From Rubrobacter xylanophilus (GTDB taxonomy: Bacteria; Actinomycetota; Rubrobacteria; Rubrobacterales; Rubrobacteraceae), in contig NZ_AP019791.1 of assembly GCF_007164525.1 (NCBI RefSeq), positions 1,041,501 to 1,105,500 of the forward strand: a DNA stretch of 64,000 nt. Direction: 5' to 3'. A program made the position numbers and the translations under genes. Below are positions 14,977 to 22,386 of the stretch, piece by piece (position 1 is the stretch's first letter; the number at the start of each line of letters is the position of its first letter). The notes beneath the pieces are model-generated. The model was not told the origin of the DNA, made no database searches, and saw nothing but the letters and a program-made list of their open reading frames with translations.

Positions 14977-16178
14977 CGGAACGCCTCGATCCCGGTCAGC
15001 GCGGCTCCCACCACGAGGGTGTGCACTTCGTCGGTCCCCTCGTAGGTGCGCACGCTCTCCAGGTTGTTCGCGTGTCTCAAGGGCGGGTAGTCCAGCGTCA
15101 CCCCGTTGCCGCCCAGGATCGTGCGCGCCTCCCGGGCGACCTTGATCGCCTCCCGCACGTTGTTGAGCTTGCCGAGCGAGATCTGCTGGTGCTTCAGGGT
15201 GCCCGCGTCCTTCATCCTCCCGAGGTGCAGCGCCAGAAGCAGCCCCTTCTGGATCTCCACGACCATGTCCGCGAGCTTTTTCTGGGTGAGCTGGAAGGAG
15301 GCGATGGGCCTCCCGAACTGCTCCCGCCGCAGCGCGTACTCGAGCGCGCACTCGTAGCAGTCCCTCGCCGCCCCCATCGAACCCCAGATGATACCGTAGC
15401 GCGCCTCGTTGAGACAGCCGAACGGAGCCCGAAGTCCCACCGCGCCGGGTAACACGGAATCCCCCGAAACCCTCACGTCCCGCAGCTCGACGTCGCACTG
15501 CACGCTCGCGCGCATGCTGAGCTTGGGCTCTATATTCCTGGCTGCGAAGCCCGGTGTTCCGGTGGGGACCAGGAAGCCCCTCACCGGGTTGCCCTCCTCG
15601 TCGGTGCGCGCCCAGATCACCGCCACGTCCGCGATGGAGGCCATCCCGATCCAACGCTTCGAGCCGCTTATGACCCAGTCCGCCCCCTCCCTGCGGGCGA
15701 AGGTCTTCATGCTCGCCGGGTCGCTCCCGGCCCCGGGCTCGGTGAGGCCGAAACAGCCTACCGCCTCGCCGCGGGCCATCCTCGGCAGCCACTCCCGCTT
15801 CTGCTCCTCGGAGCCGTACCTGTGGATGGCGCTCATCGCCAGCGAGCCCTGCACGCTCACGAACGTCCTTATCCCGGAATCCCCCGCCTCGAGCTCCATG
15901 CACGCGAGCCCGTACTCCACCGCGCTCCTCCCGGCGCAGCCGTATCCCTCGAGGTGCATCCCCAGAAGCCCGAGCTCCCCCATCTCCGGGACGAGCTCCC
16001 TCGGGAAATGCGCCCTCTCGTACCACTCCTTTATGTGCGGCCGAACCCTCTCCCGCACGAAGGAGCGGACCCGATCGCGGACCGCAAGCTCCTCTTCGGA
16101 CAGGAAGGCATCGAGCCCCAGAAAGTCGTGCGGGTCTACGGCGCGCGCCGCGATCCCGCCGCCGGCCCTTGCGGACAT
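14973..16178 (-). CDS. gcdH: Acyl-CoA dehydrogenase, glutaryl-CoA dehydrogenase type
   Basis: A 401-residue FAD acyl-CoA dehydrogenase. Features characteristic of glutaryl-CoA dehydrogenase are RTFVSVQGSLAM with the arginine that contacts the distal carboxylate, CFGLTEPGAGSDPASMKT, the FAD contacts REQFGRPIASFQLTQKKLADM, and the catalytic Glu in RTYEGTDEVHTLVVGAALTG. GGAGGATGCTGG precedes the ATG. It heads the gcdH-MBL-ade unit, and a possible -10 (TATAGACT) lies in the 70-bp gap to the TetR gene. Likely oxidises (and may decarboxylate) glutaryl-CoA or a related dicarboxyl-CoA, a lower step of aromatic or lysine catabolism. Confidence 0.85.
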   Translation of the reverse strand: MSARAGGGIAARAVDPHDFLGLDAFLSEEELAVRDRVRSFVRERVRPHIKEWYERAHFPRELVPEMGELGLLGMHLEGYGCAGRSAVEYGLACMELEAGDSGIRTFVSVQGSLAMSAIHRYGSEEQKREWLPRMARGEAVGCFGLTEPGAGSDPASMKTFARREGADWVISGSKRWIGMASIADVAVIWARTDEEGNPVRGFLVPTGTPGFAARNIEPKLSMRASVQCDVELRDVRVSGDSVLPGAVGLRAPFGCLNEARYGIIWGSMGAARDCYECALEYALRREQFGRPIASFQLTQKKLADMVVEIQKGLLLALHLGRMKDAGTLKHQQISLGKLNNVREAIKVAREARTILGGNGVTLDYPPLRHANNLESVRTYEGTDEVHTLVVGAALTGIEAFR

Positions 16179-16248
16179 CCAGCATCCTCCAAACGCTCTC
16201 GGTTCAAACCCCGTACCCCCGAAGTCTATAGCAGCGGCGGGGTATCCT

Positions 16249-16920
16249 TCAGGCGCAGTCCTCCCGGGAGGACCACTTCCCCTCCCGTCCGTCGCCGGAG
16301 GTCAGGTAGGAGAGCACCGCCCGTTCGCAGAGGCTCCGGTAGCGGGCGTGGGTCTTCTCCCAGTCCCGCTCCAGTACCCACTGGATGAACAGCCCGTCGA
16401 TGAGGGCCCGGACCACGGTCGCGGCCTCCCGGGTCTCGCCCACCCGGAAGACCCCCTCCTCTTTGCCGAGCCGGACCACCTCCTCGTACAGGCCGGTCAC
16501 GATCTCCTGGAAGGTCGCCCCCACGTCCCCGAAGCGGTCCGTGCGGGCGGCGTGCCCCAGGAAGTCGAAGAAGACCAGGTAGAAGCTGCGGTTGGAGACG
16601 GGGTCTATGAAGATCGCATCCACCATCGCCGAGACCTTCTCCTCGGCCCCCTCCGCCCGGGACATGGCCTCCCGGATGCGCCGGGCCACCCGGGCGAGCA
16701 CCCAGCGCATGGTCGTGACCATCAGGTTCTCCTTGGAGGCGAAGTAGTAGGGTAGGATGGCCTTGCTGACCCCGGCCTCGTCGGCGACGTCCTGCAGGGA
16801 GAGGTTGTTCATCCCTTTCTCGCCCATGACCTTGTAGGCGCTGCGCACGAGGCGCTCCTGCTTGGGCGGCAGCGCCTCGACCTCGAGCGCGGCCGGAGCG
16901 AAGCCCTTGCCCCGCTCCAT
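16249..16920 (-). CDS. TetR-family transcriptional regulator
   Basis: A 223-residue TetR protein. The N-terminal HTH runs through SLQDVADEAGVSKAILPYYFASKENLM (residues ~40-66), followed by an all-helical ligand domain. It begins 2 bp after the stop of the enoyl-CoA hydratase and is therefore the last gene of the paa operon. It is the best local candidate for the repressor that binds the shared ACYGNNCGNNCRGT sites, including the one inside the paaA promoter, probably released by an aryl-CoA. That link is inference from position. Confidence 0.85.
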   Translation of the reverse strand: MERGKGFAPAALEVEALPPKQERLVRSAYKVMGEKGMNNLSLQDVADEAGVSKAILPYYFASKENLMVTTMRWVLARVARRIREAMSRAEGAEEKVSAMVDAIFIDPVSNRSFYLVFFDFLGHAARTDRFGDVGATFQEIVTGLYEEVVRLGKEEGVFRVGETREAATVVRALIDGLFIQWVLERDWEKTHARYRSLCERAVLSYLTSGDGREGKWSSREDCA

Positions 16921-16922
16921 CT

Positions 16923-17699
16923 CTAGCCCCGCCTCCCGAACTCGGGCCTGCGCTTCTCGGTGAACGCCCTTATGCCTTCCTGCGCATCCGGGCTCTCGAA
17001 GAGCCCCTCGATGAGCTCCCGCTCCAGCGCGAGCCCCTCCTCCAGAGACCGCTCGATCCCCTCGTGCACCGCGCGCTTTATCTTGCCGATGGCCTCGGAG
17101 GCCCCGCGCGCCAACCCCTCGGCGTACTGGCGGGTGCGCTCCTCGAGCTCCCCGGCCGGGAAGAGGCGGTCCAGGATGCCGAGCTCGTGGGCCTCGGCGG
17201 GCGAGAGCCTGCGCCCGGTGACCATGAGATCCAGGGCCCGGCTCCGGCCGATGAGGCGCGGCAGGCGCTGGGTCCCGCCGTTGCCGGGCAGCAGCCCGAG
17301 CGTGACCTCCGGCAGCCCCAGGTAGTACTCGCCCTCGGCCCCGAAGCGCAGGTCGCAGGCGAGCGCGATCTCCAGCCCCCCGCCCAGGGCGGTGCCGGAG
17401 ATCTGGGCGATGAACACCTTGGGCACCTCCGCTATCCGGGCCAGGTTCCGGTGGGCCTCCCGGATCATGCGCATGTTCTCCTCGGTGGTCGAGGCCGCGA
17501 AGGCCTTCACGTCGGCCCCGGCCGAGAAGAAGCGCTCGTTGGCGCTGCGCAGGACGACCGCCCCGGCCCCCGCGTCCTCCTCGGCCGCCCGGACGGCCTC
17601 CCCCAGTTCGCGCATGAACTCGTAGTCGTAGCTGTTGGCCGGGGGCCTGTCCAGGGTGATGTACCCGACGACCCCCTCCCGGTCGTAGCTGACCGCCAT
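16923..17699 (-). CDS. Enoyl-CoA hydratase/isomerase
   Basis: A 258-residue crotonase. The oxyanion hole is RFFSAGADVKAF, the first catalytic Glu is in GTALGGGLEIALACD and the second is in GLPEVTLGLLPGNGGTQRL, so both hydratase glutamates are kept. The start at ATG 17699 is chosen because similarity begins there. The reading frame continues over 130 codons upstream only as a shadow of the ALDH. It lies in the paa operon after an aldehyde dehydrogenase and would act as a PaaF/PaaG-like hydratase or isomerase on ring-opened CoA esters. Confidence 0.88.
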   Translation of the reverse strand: MAVSYDREGVVGYITLDRPPANSYDYEFMRELGEAVRAAEEDAGAGAVVLRSANERFFSAGADVKAFAASTTEENMRMIREAHRNLARIAEVPKVFIAQISGTALGGGLEIALACDLRFGAEGEYYLGLPEVTLGLLPGNGGTQRLPRLIGRSRALDLMVTGRRLSPAEAHELGILDRLFPAGELEERTRQYAEGLARGASEAIGKIKRAVHEGIERSLEEGLALERELIEGLFESPDAQEGIRAFTEKRRPEFGRRG

Positions 17700-17716
17700 G
17701 TGGGATCCCCCCTCCG

Positions 17717-19162
17717 CTAGTCCAGTCCTCCTATGACAACCGACTTGCTCTCGAGATAATACTCCAGGGCCTCCGGCCCGTGCTCGCGGCCTACGCCGGA
17801 ATCCTTCACGCCGCCGAAGGGCAGCTCGTCGTAGCCGTAGTGCAGCTGGTTGACCCACGTCATCCCGGCCTCTATCTCCTGGGCGGCACGATGGATCCAG
17901 CGGATGTTCCGGGTCCAGATGGAGGAGCCGAGCCCGTAGCGGGAGTCGTTGGCGAGCCGCAGGGCCTCGTCGAGATCCCCGACCCGGAAGACCGGAAGCA
18001 GCGGCCCGAAGGTCTCCTCGCGCACCACCCGGCTGTCGTGCGGAGCCCCCTCGATGACCGTCGGCGGGAAGAAGTACCCCTTCTCGCCGCTCCACTCGCC
18101 CTGGTAGACGACCTCAGCTCCCCGGCTCACCGCCTCCTCCAGCTGGGAGGAGACCTGATCCCGGTAGCGGGCGCTGTTCATCGGGCCCATCCTTATCTTG
18201 GGCTTCTCGGCCTTCGTGAGCCCATCACCGAGCTCGTAGCGGGAGACCCGCCTGATCAAGCCCTCCATGAACTCGTCGTAGACCTCCTCGAAGACGTAGA
18301 CCCGCTTGGCCGCGAGGCACGCCTGCCCCGCGTTGAAGAACCGCCCGATGTTCACCCCCTTGACGGCGGCGTCCACGTCGGCGTCGGGGCAGACGATGAC
18401 CGGGTCCGATCCCCCGAGCTCCACGCTCACCCGCTTGAACCGCGGGCCGGCGAGCTCCATGATCCTGCGCCCCACCTCGGTCGAGCCGGTAAAGGCCACC
18501 CGGCGCACGTCCGGGTGCGCCACGAGCGCCTCGCCGACCTCGGGCCCCTCGCCCGTCACCACGTTGAACACCCCGGCCGGGAGCCCGGCCTCGGCGAAGA
18601 GCTCAGCGACCCTGAGGGTGGCCAGCGGGGTGGTCTCCGCCGGCTTGACGACCACGGTGTTCCCCCCCGCGAGCGCCGGCCCGACCTTGGTCCCCATGAG
18701 GGTGAGCGGGAAGTTGAACGGCACGATCGCCGCGCACACCCCCACCGGGCGCTTTATGACCATCCCGTAGCTCCTGCCCAGGCTGGAGGGCAACGGAGCG
18801 TAGGCGCCCCGGATCTTGCTCGCCAGATCGGCGTAGAAGTCCATGCCGTGAATGAAGTGGTGCAGCTCGCCCATGGCCTCGGAGAGGGGCTTGCCCTGCT
18901 CCCGCACGAGCAACTCGGCGATCTCACGCCCCCGCTCCTTCACGGCCGCGATGCCGGCCCGCATGATAGCGGCCCGCTCGTCGGGATCTTTACCGGACCA
19001 CTCCGCGAGCGCGCCCTTCGCAGCGGCGACCGCCGCCTCCGCGTCCTCGGCGGTACCCTTGGGAACGGTGTCTATGACCTCCTCGGTGGCGGGGTTGACG
19101 ACCGGCATCTCCCCGCCGCTCTTTGCCGAGACCCGCTCGCCACCTACGAGAAGCTGAGCCAT
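17717..19162 (-). CDS. NAD(P)-dependent aldehyde dehydrogenase
   Basis: A 481-residue ALDH. Landmarks are IVPFNFPLTLMGTKVGPAL, the nucleotide-fold FTGSTEVG, the general-base Glu in VSVELGGSDPV and the nucleophile Cys in FFNAGQACLAAKR. It lacks the C-terminal MaoC-like hydratase domain of PaaZ, so it is not a full PaaZ. Similar to the ALDH at 25974-27419, probably an ancient paralogue. ATG at 19162 lies 1 bp after the stop of the preceding hexapeptide gene. In the paa operon it may oxidise a semialdehyde from ring cleavage. Confidence 0.88.
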   Translation of the reverse strand: MAQLLVGGERVSAKSGGEMPVVNPATEEVIDTVPKGTAEDAEAAVAAAKGALAEWSGKDPDERAAIMRAGIAAVKERGREIAELLVREQGKPLSEAMGELHHFIHGMDFYADLASKIRGAYAPLPSSLGRSYGMVIKRPVGVCAAIVPFNFPLTLMGTKVGPALAGGNTVVVKPAETTPLATLRVAELFAEAGLPAGVFNVVTGEGPEVGEALVAHPDVRRVAFTGSTEVGRRIMELAGPRFKRVSVELGGSDPVIVCPDADVDAAVKGVNIGRFFNAGQACLAAKRVYVFEEVYDEFMEGLIRRVSRYELGDGLTKAEKPKIRMGPMNSARYRDQVSSQLEEAVSRGAEVVYQGEWSGEKGYFFPPTVIEGAPHDSRVVREETFGPLLPVFRVGDLDEALRLANDSRYGLGSSIWTRNIRWIHRAAQEIEAGMTWVNQLHYGYDELPFGGVKDSGVGREHGPEALEYYLESKSVVIGGLD

Positions 19163-19163
19163 A

Positions 19164-19715
19164 TCACATCCCTCCCTTCCCGGGTTCGCCCGCGAGGGCC
19201 CCGAGCTCTCTGATGTACCTGAGGCGCAGCGCCCGGTACTCCCGGGCCGCACCCTCTACCCAGTCCCCGGAGCTACCGCCGAGCTCCTTCTTCACCCGGG
19301 CGGGCACCCCGGCGGCGAGTACCCCGGCGGGGATCTCCTGCCCCTCGCGCACCACGGTGCCCGCCGCGAGCATCGCCCGGGCGCCGACCCGGGCCCGCTG
19401 CAGAACCACCGCGCCCATCCCAACCAGCGCCCCATCCTCGACGGTGCAGCCCTCCAGCATCGCCATGTGCCCCACGGTGACCCCGGAACCCACCAGCGTC
19501 GGCCGGTCCTCCGCGGTGTGGATCACGCAGTTGTCCTGCACCGCGCTCCCGCGCCCGATGACGATGCGGTTGAAGTCCGCGCGCAGCACCGCACCGAACC
19601 AGATGCTGGCCTCCTCCTCGATGACCACGTCCCCGATGAGCACCGCCGTCGGGGCGACGAAGGCCCCGGGGGCCACCTGCGGCTCTTTCCCTTCGAACGG
19701 GTAGAGGTATGCCAT
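19164..19715 (-). CDS. paaY: Gamma-carbonic-anhydrase-like hexapeptide protein, PaaY type
   Basis: A 183-residue left-handed beta-helix protein of hexapeptide repeats. The zinc-type histidines are visible in NCVIHTAEDRP and VTVGHMAML. The third position, usually a His in a LHGC motif, is Glu here (MAMLEGC), so metal binding may be changed or lost. PaaY proteins occur in many phenylacetate clusters as thioesterase-like accessories. The ATG at 19713-19715 overlaps the zinc-ribbon stop by one base. Confidence 0.75.
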   Translation of the reverse strand: MAYLYPFEGKEPQVAPGAFVAPTAVLIGDVVIEEEASIWFGAVLRADFNRIVIGRGSAVQDNCVIHTAEDRPTLVGSGVTVGHMAMLEGCTVEDGALVGMGAVVLQRARVGARAMLAAGTVVREGQEIPAGVLAAGVPARVKKELGGSSGDWVEGAAREYRALRLRYIRELGALAGEPGKGGM

Positions 19716-19837
19716 TACTTGCGGATCGCCTCGAAGGGGTTGTGGCAGTCCCGGCAGATGTACTGCGAGACCATGAGGTGCGGCCCGAACTCGGCGACCT
19801 TCTCCACCTCCCCGGAGCCGCACCAGGGACAGCTCAC
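19715..19837 (-). CDS. Stand-alone PaaD-type C-terminal zinc ribbon (40 aa)
   Basis: A 40-residue ORF read VSCPWCGSGEVEKVAEFGPH to its midpoint and ending DCHNPFEAIRK. Four cysteines form CPWC and CRDC knuckles. The pattern (CPxCGS, E, FG, xYxCxxC, PFE) is that of the C-terminal zinc ribbon of full-length PaaD, whose N-terminal MIP18/DUF59 domain is encoded separately at 21072-21377. The GTG at 19837 overlaps the paaC stop (GTGA), and an adjacent GTG at 19840 is an alternative. GGGGGAGAGGA lies upstream. Together with the short PaaD it would support metal-centre maturation or folding of the PaaA oxygenase. Confidence 0.8.
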   Translation of the reverse strand: MSCPWCGSGEVEKVAEFGPHLMVSQYICRDCHNPFEAIRK

Positions 19838-20667
19838 CACACGGTCCTCTCCCCCTTCTCCTCCAGCCGGCGCTGCAGCCGGTTCCATCTCTCCCACGGC
19901 AGCTCTCCATACTCCCATCGCTTCTCGCCCTCCTCCCATCTGACGGGCAACCGTACCCCCGCCTCCTCGAGCGGCGGCACTACGCGGCTCAGGTACTCCT
20001 GCCGCATCTGCTCGTTGCCCATGGAGACGAGCCCTTCCCTCCTGAGGGCCTCGATGCCGCCCTCGCCCTCCGGGCCGAACCACAAGAGCATCTCGGGCAA
20101 CAGCTCGTCCACCCGCTCCTGCAGGCGCTCCCGGCCGCGCCCGACCCCGCACAGCTGGCGCACGAGCCCCTCGGCGTAGGTGGCGGTGAGCCGCTCCTCC
20201 TCCAGGATCCGGCGCGCCCGCCGGGCGAGCGCCTCGTAGCGTGAGCCGGAGACCGCCCCGAGCACCACGTCCACCCCCGGGCTCACGAGCGCGAGCGCCG
20301 CCACCACGTGCGACCAGCTGGGGAAGGGCTCGTCCAGGAAGCTCACGCAGTAGCGCCGCCGCCGGTCGGTCTCGTCCCTCAGACCGGCCGGCGGGTTTGG
20401 CCAGGGCAGCTCCTCGAGCAGCGGGTAGAGGGCCCGCGAGTGGCCGAGCTTGTCCTGAGCTATGGCCGCGCAGGCCACCGAGGTCTCCAGCAGCGGGGCG
20501 GCGTCGGCCCACTCGGAGACCCTGCGCCCCAGAAAGTACTCGTTGTCCGCCAGCACGGCGATGATGTTGACGAGGGCCGCGAGCGCCTCGTCGTCCCCGA
20601 CCGAGAACTCCCCCAGCGAGCTGCGGGCCGGGGCGACCTCCTCGGTCCCTTCGAACCTCTCGTTCAT
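19834..20667 (-). CDS. paaC: Phenylacetyl-CoA epoxidase structural subunit PaaC
   Basis: A 277-residue helical protein of the PaaA/PaaC fold. Similarity to PaaC is clear from LADNEYFLGRRVSEWADAAP and IAQDKLGHSRALYPLLEELPW. PaaC lacks a di-iron centre in characterised systems and pairs with PaaA as a structural subunit. ATG at 20667 overlaps the stop of the second paaB-like gene by 4 bp. The longer upstream frame is a shadow. Part of the paaA-D-B-B-C operon. Confidence 0.9.
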   Translation of the reverse strand: MNERFEGTEEVAPARSSLGEFSVGDDEALAALVNIIAVLADNEYFLGRRVSEWADAAPLLETSVACAAIAQDKLGHSRALYPLLEELPWPNPPAGLRDETDRRRRYCVSFLDEPFPSWSHVVAALALVSPGVDVVLGAVSGSRYEALARRARRILEEERLTATYAEGLVRQLCGVGRGRERLQERVDELLPEMLLWFGPEGEGGIEALRREGLVSMGNEQMRQEYLSRVVPPLEEAGVRLPVRWEEGEKRWEYGELPWERWNRLQRRLEEKGERTVW

Positions 20668-20867
20668 GCCTCGACCTCCGTCCCGGACTCCTCCCGGATG
20701 GCCCACTCGACCTCGTCCGCCGGGATGAGCACCATCTCGAGCCACTCCCGCCCGAACCGCTCGAGGGCGAGCCTCCTCGCCTCCTCCGCCCCGGGAGCCT
20801 CGAGCGTCCCCCGCTGCTCCAGGGGATCGTCGTAAAGGTTGCGCGCGAAGACCATGTACTCCGGCAT
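20664..20867 (-). CDS. Second PaaB-like small protein (67 aa)
   Basis: A 67-residue protein beginning MPEYMVFARNLYDDPLEQRG, with a EEARRLALERF helix and a C-terminal IPADEVEWAIREE. Its layout (Y-x-VF start, a Gly-Thr strand, an A/E-rich helix, then a V/I-P-x-x-x-V strand) parallels the preceding PaaB-like gene 12 bp upstream, so the two look like tandem paralogues. No separate function can be read. It may be a second bridging subunit or a variant forming a heteromeric PaaB layer. Confidence 0.7.
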   Translation of the reverse strand: MPEYMVFARNLYDDPLEQRGTLEAPGAEEARRLALERFGREWLEMVLIPADEVEWAIREESGTEVEA

Positions 20868-20879
20868 CCTCTCCCCCCG

Positions 20880-21071
20880 CTACTCCGGGTCTATGACCCG
20901 GACGATGGCCCGCTCGGGTACCACGAACATCTCCTTCCAGCGCCACTCATCGTACATGAGGCGGGCGTAGACGGCCGCCTCCTCGGGGCTGGAGGCCCGC
21001 ACGTTGCCGTTGTGCCTGAGGGGATGTCCGGGCCGGGCGGTGAACACCTCGTAGTTCTCGAGCCGCTGCAC
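20880..21071 (-). CDS. paaB: Phenylacetyl-CoA epoxidase subunit PaaB (63 aa)
   Basis: A 63-residue PaaB-like protein. YEVFTARPGHPLRHNGNV at residue 7 matches the PaaB core (YEVFVRxxxGLxHxHVGS), followed by ASSPEEAAVYARLMYDE and FVVPERAIVRV. Shorter than the usual ~95 residues, mostly at the C-terminus. GTG at 21071 follows the paaD stop with no gap. In the complex PaaB bridges PaaAC dimers. Confidence 0.85.
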   Translation of the reverse strand: MQRLENYEVFTARPGHPLRHNGNVRASSPEEAAVYARLMYDEWRWKEMFVVPERAIVRVIDPE

Positions 21072-21377
21072 CTAGACCACCCCGACCTCGCGCAGCTTCT
21101 TCCGGCCGAGCGGGGTTATGTCCCTCCGCGACCAGGAATCCCAGACCACCTCGATGTCCACCTCCCCCACATCCTCCATCCGCAGGAGCCGCTCCCGGAT
21201 GTCGTCCTGGATCATGTCCATCGCCGGACACCCCATGCAGGTGTAGGTGAGCTTTATCCGGACGATCTCCCCCTCCACCTCGATGCCCCTTATGAGCCCG
21301 AGATCTACGAGGCTTATGGGGTACTCGGGGTCGAGCACCTCCCGCAGGGCGTCCCGAACCTCCTCCACACCAGGCAT
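21072..21377 (-). CDS. paaD: PaaD N-terminal (MIP18/DUF59) protein, short form
   Basis: A 101-residue DUF59 domain protein. LDPEYPISLVDLGLIRGIEV and LTYTCMGCPAMDMIQDDI carry the family residues including the CxxCPA cysteines. Canonical PaaD continues with a C-terminal zinc ribbon. Here the protein stops after ITPLGRKKLREVGVV and the ribbon is a separate gene downstream of paaC. ATG at 21377 shares one base with the paaA stop (TGATG). Probable metal-centre assembly factor for the epoxidase. Confidence 0.88.
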   Translation of the reverse strand: MPGVEEVRDALREVLDPEYPISLVDLGLIRGIEVEGEIVRIKLTYTCMGCPAMDMIQDDIRERLLRMEDVGEVDIEVVWDSWSRRDITPLGRKKLREVGVV

Positions 21378-22327
21378 CAGGCCGCCGCCCCCGCGCCGTA
21401 GAGCTCCTTGTAACCGCGCTGCAGGTGCTCGACGAACTCCTCGTTCTTGGGCCCGCGCGCCTTCCAGCGCCTGAGCACCTCGTCCCAGCCTATCTGACCC
21501 TCCTCGAAGAGCCACCGCTTCTCCTCGGCGTCGAAGCGCGCCGGAAACGGACAGTCTATGACGTAGCGGCCCTGCTCCTCGTCGTAGTGGGCCGGCACCT
21601 CAAGCCCCAGCGACTCGCACAGCGGCACCGTGGAAGACATCCAGGTCTGCCGGAGCTGGTCGTTGGTGGAGCCCTTGTAGCCGTACTCTATCTGCTCGTT
21701 GTGGCGCTTTTTGTCGTCGGGGAGCCCGAACCACTCGAGCGTGAGCACGAACATCCAGTCGACCGCCCGCTGCAGCTCCCGCTTTTTCTCCGGGTCCTGC
21801 GAGAGCACCCGCATCCACTTCTCCCCGTGCCGCAGGTGGAAGTTCTCCTCCCGATCCACCTTCACCAAAGCCCGCTTCCACGGCCCGTAGGAGCAGTTGC
21901 GGTGGATGTCCGAGAGCAGCACGAACCCCGCCCGATCGTAGAAGCCGTTGGCCACCACCAGCTCGGTGAAGCTCTCCAGCGGCACGTCGAAGGCGTAGGG
22001 ATGCTTGAACTGGTGCGGCTCGCGCCCGTAGACGAGCTCCTCGGTGTCCACCCCGAGATCGCGGAGCATCCGGTAGGCGATGTGCGCGTGCCCCAGCTCG
22101 TCCTGCACGATCCCCATCACCGTGATGTAGTTGTTCACCCCGGGAAGCGTGGAGAAGTCCCGCACCGCATGCATGTACGCCGGAGCGCTTATCAGCTCGG
22201 TGTCCGCCGAGACGATGAGCGTCCGCTTCAGCCCCTCGATGTACCGCTCGGTGGCCTGCTCCGGATCCTCGATGAGCCTCCCGTCCCTGATCCTCTCCAG
22301 AAGTGCTTCCTCGCTTACCGCCGTCAT
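21377..22327 (-). CDS. paaA: Ring-epoxidase catalytic subunit PaaA
   Basis: A 316-residue di-iron oxygenase subunit. The ferritin-like metal motifs are visible: VQDELGHAHIAYRML (ExxH) and VDREENFHLRHGEKW (second ExxH). In known systems PaaABCE epoxidises the aromatic ring of phenylacetyl-CoA. First gene of the operon, driven by a strong promoter containing an operator (22358-22386). No PaaE reductase, PaaK ligase or PaaZ is present in the window, so either they lie elsewhere or the enzyme serves another aryl-CoA. Confidence 0.93.
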   Translation of the reverse strand: MTAVSEEALLERIRDGRLIEDPEQATERYIEGLKRTLIVSADTELISAPAYMHAVRDFSTLPGVNNYITVMGIVQDELGHAHIAYRMLRDLGVDTEELVYGREPHQFKHPYAFDVPLESFTELVVANGFYDRAGFVLLSDIHRNCSYGPWKRALVKVDREENFHLRHGEKWMRVLSQDPEKKRELQRAVDWMFVLTLEWFGLPDDKKRHNEQIEYGYKGSTNDQLRQTWMSSTVPLCESLGLEVPAHYDEEQGRYVIDCPFPARFDAEEKRWLFEEGQIGWDEVLRRWKARGPKNEEFVEHLQRGYKELYGAGAAA

Positions 22328-22357
22328 GCTCCCTCACTCTCCTCGACTTCTCCAACA

Positions 22358-22386
22358 AATATAACTGACCGGACAGTCAAAGTCAA
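22358..22386 (-). promoter_or_regulatory. paaA promoter with embedded operator
   Basis: Reverse strand: TTGACT (-35, 22386-22381), a 17-bp spacer and TATATT (-10, 22363-22358), 31 bp before the paaA ATG. The spacer contains ACTGTCCGGTCAGT (22377-22364), an imperfect palindrome with two mismatched positions. A repressor bound there would exclude RNA polymerase. Confidence 0.75.

Noticed and set aside
17717-19162. PaaZ
   Set aside because: Only the aldehyde dehydrogenase domain is present; the MaoC-like hydratase domain is absent.
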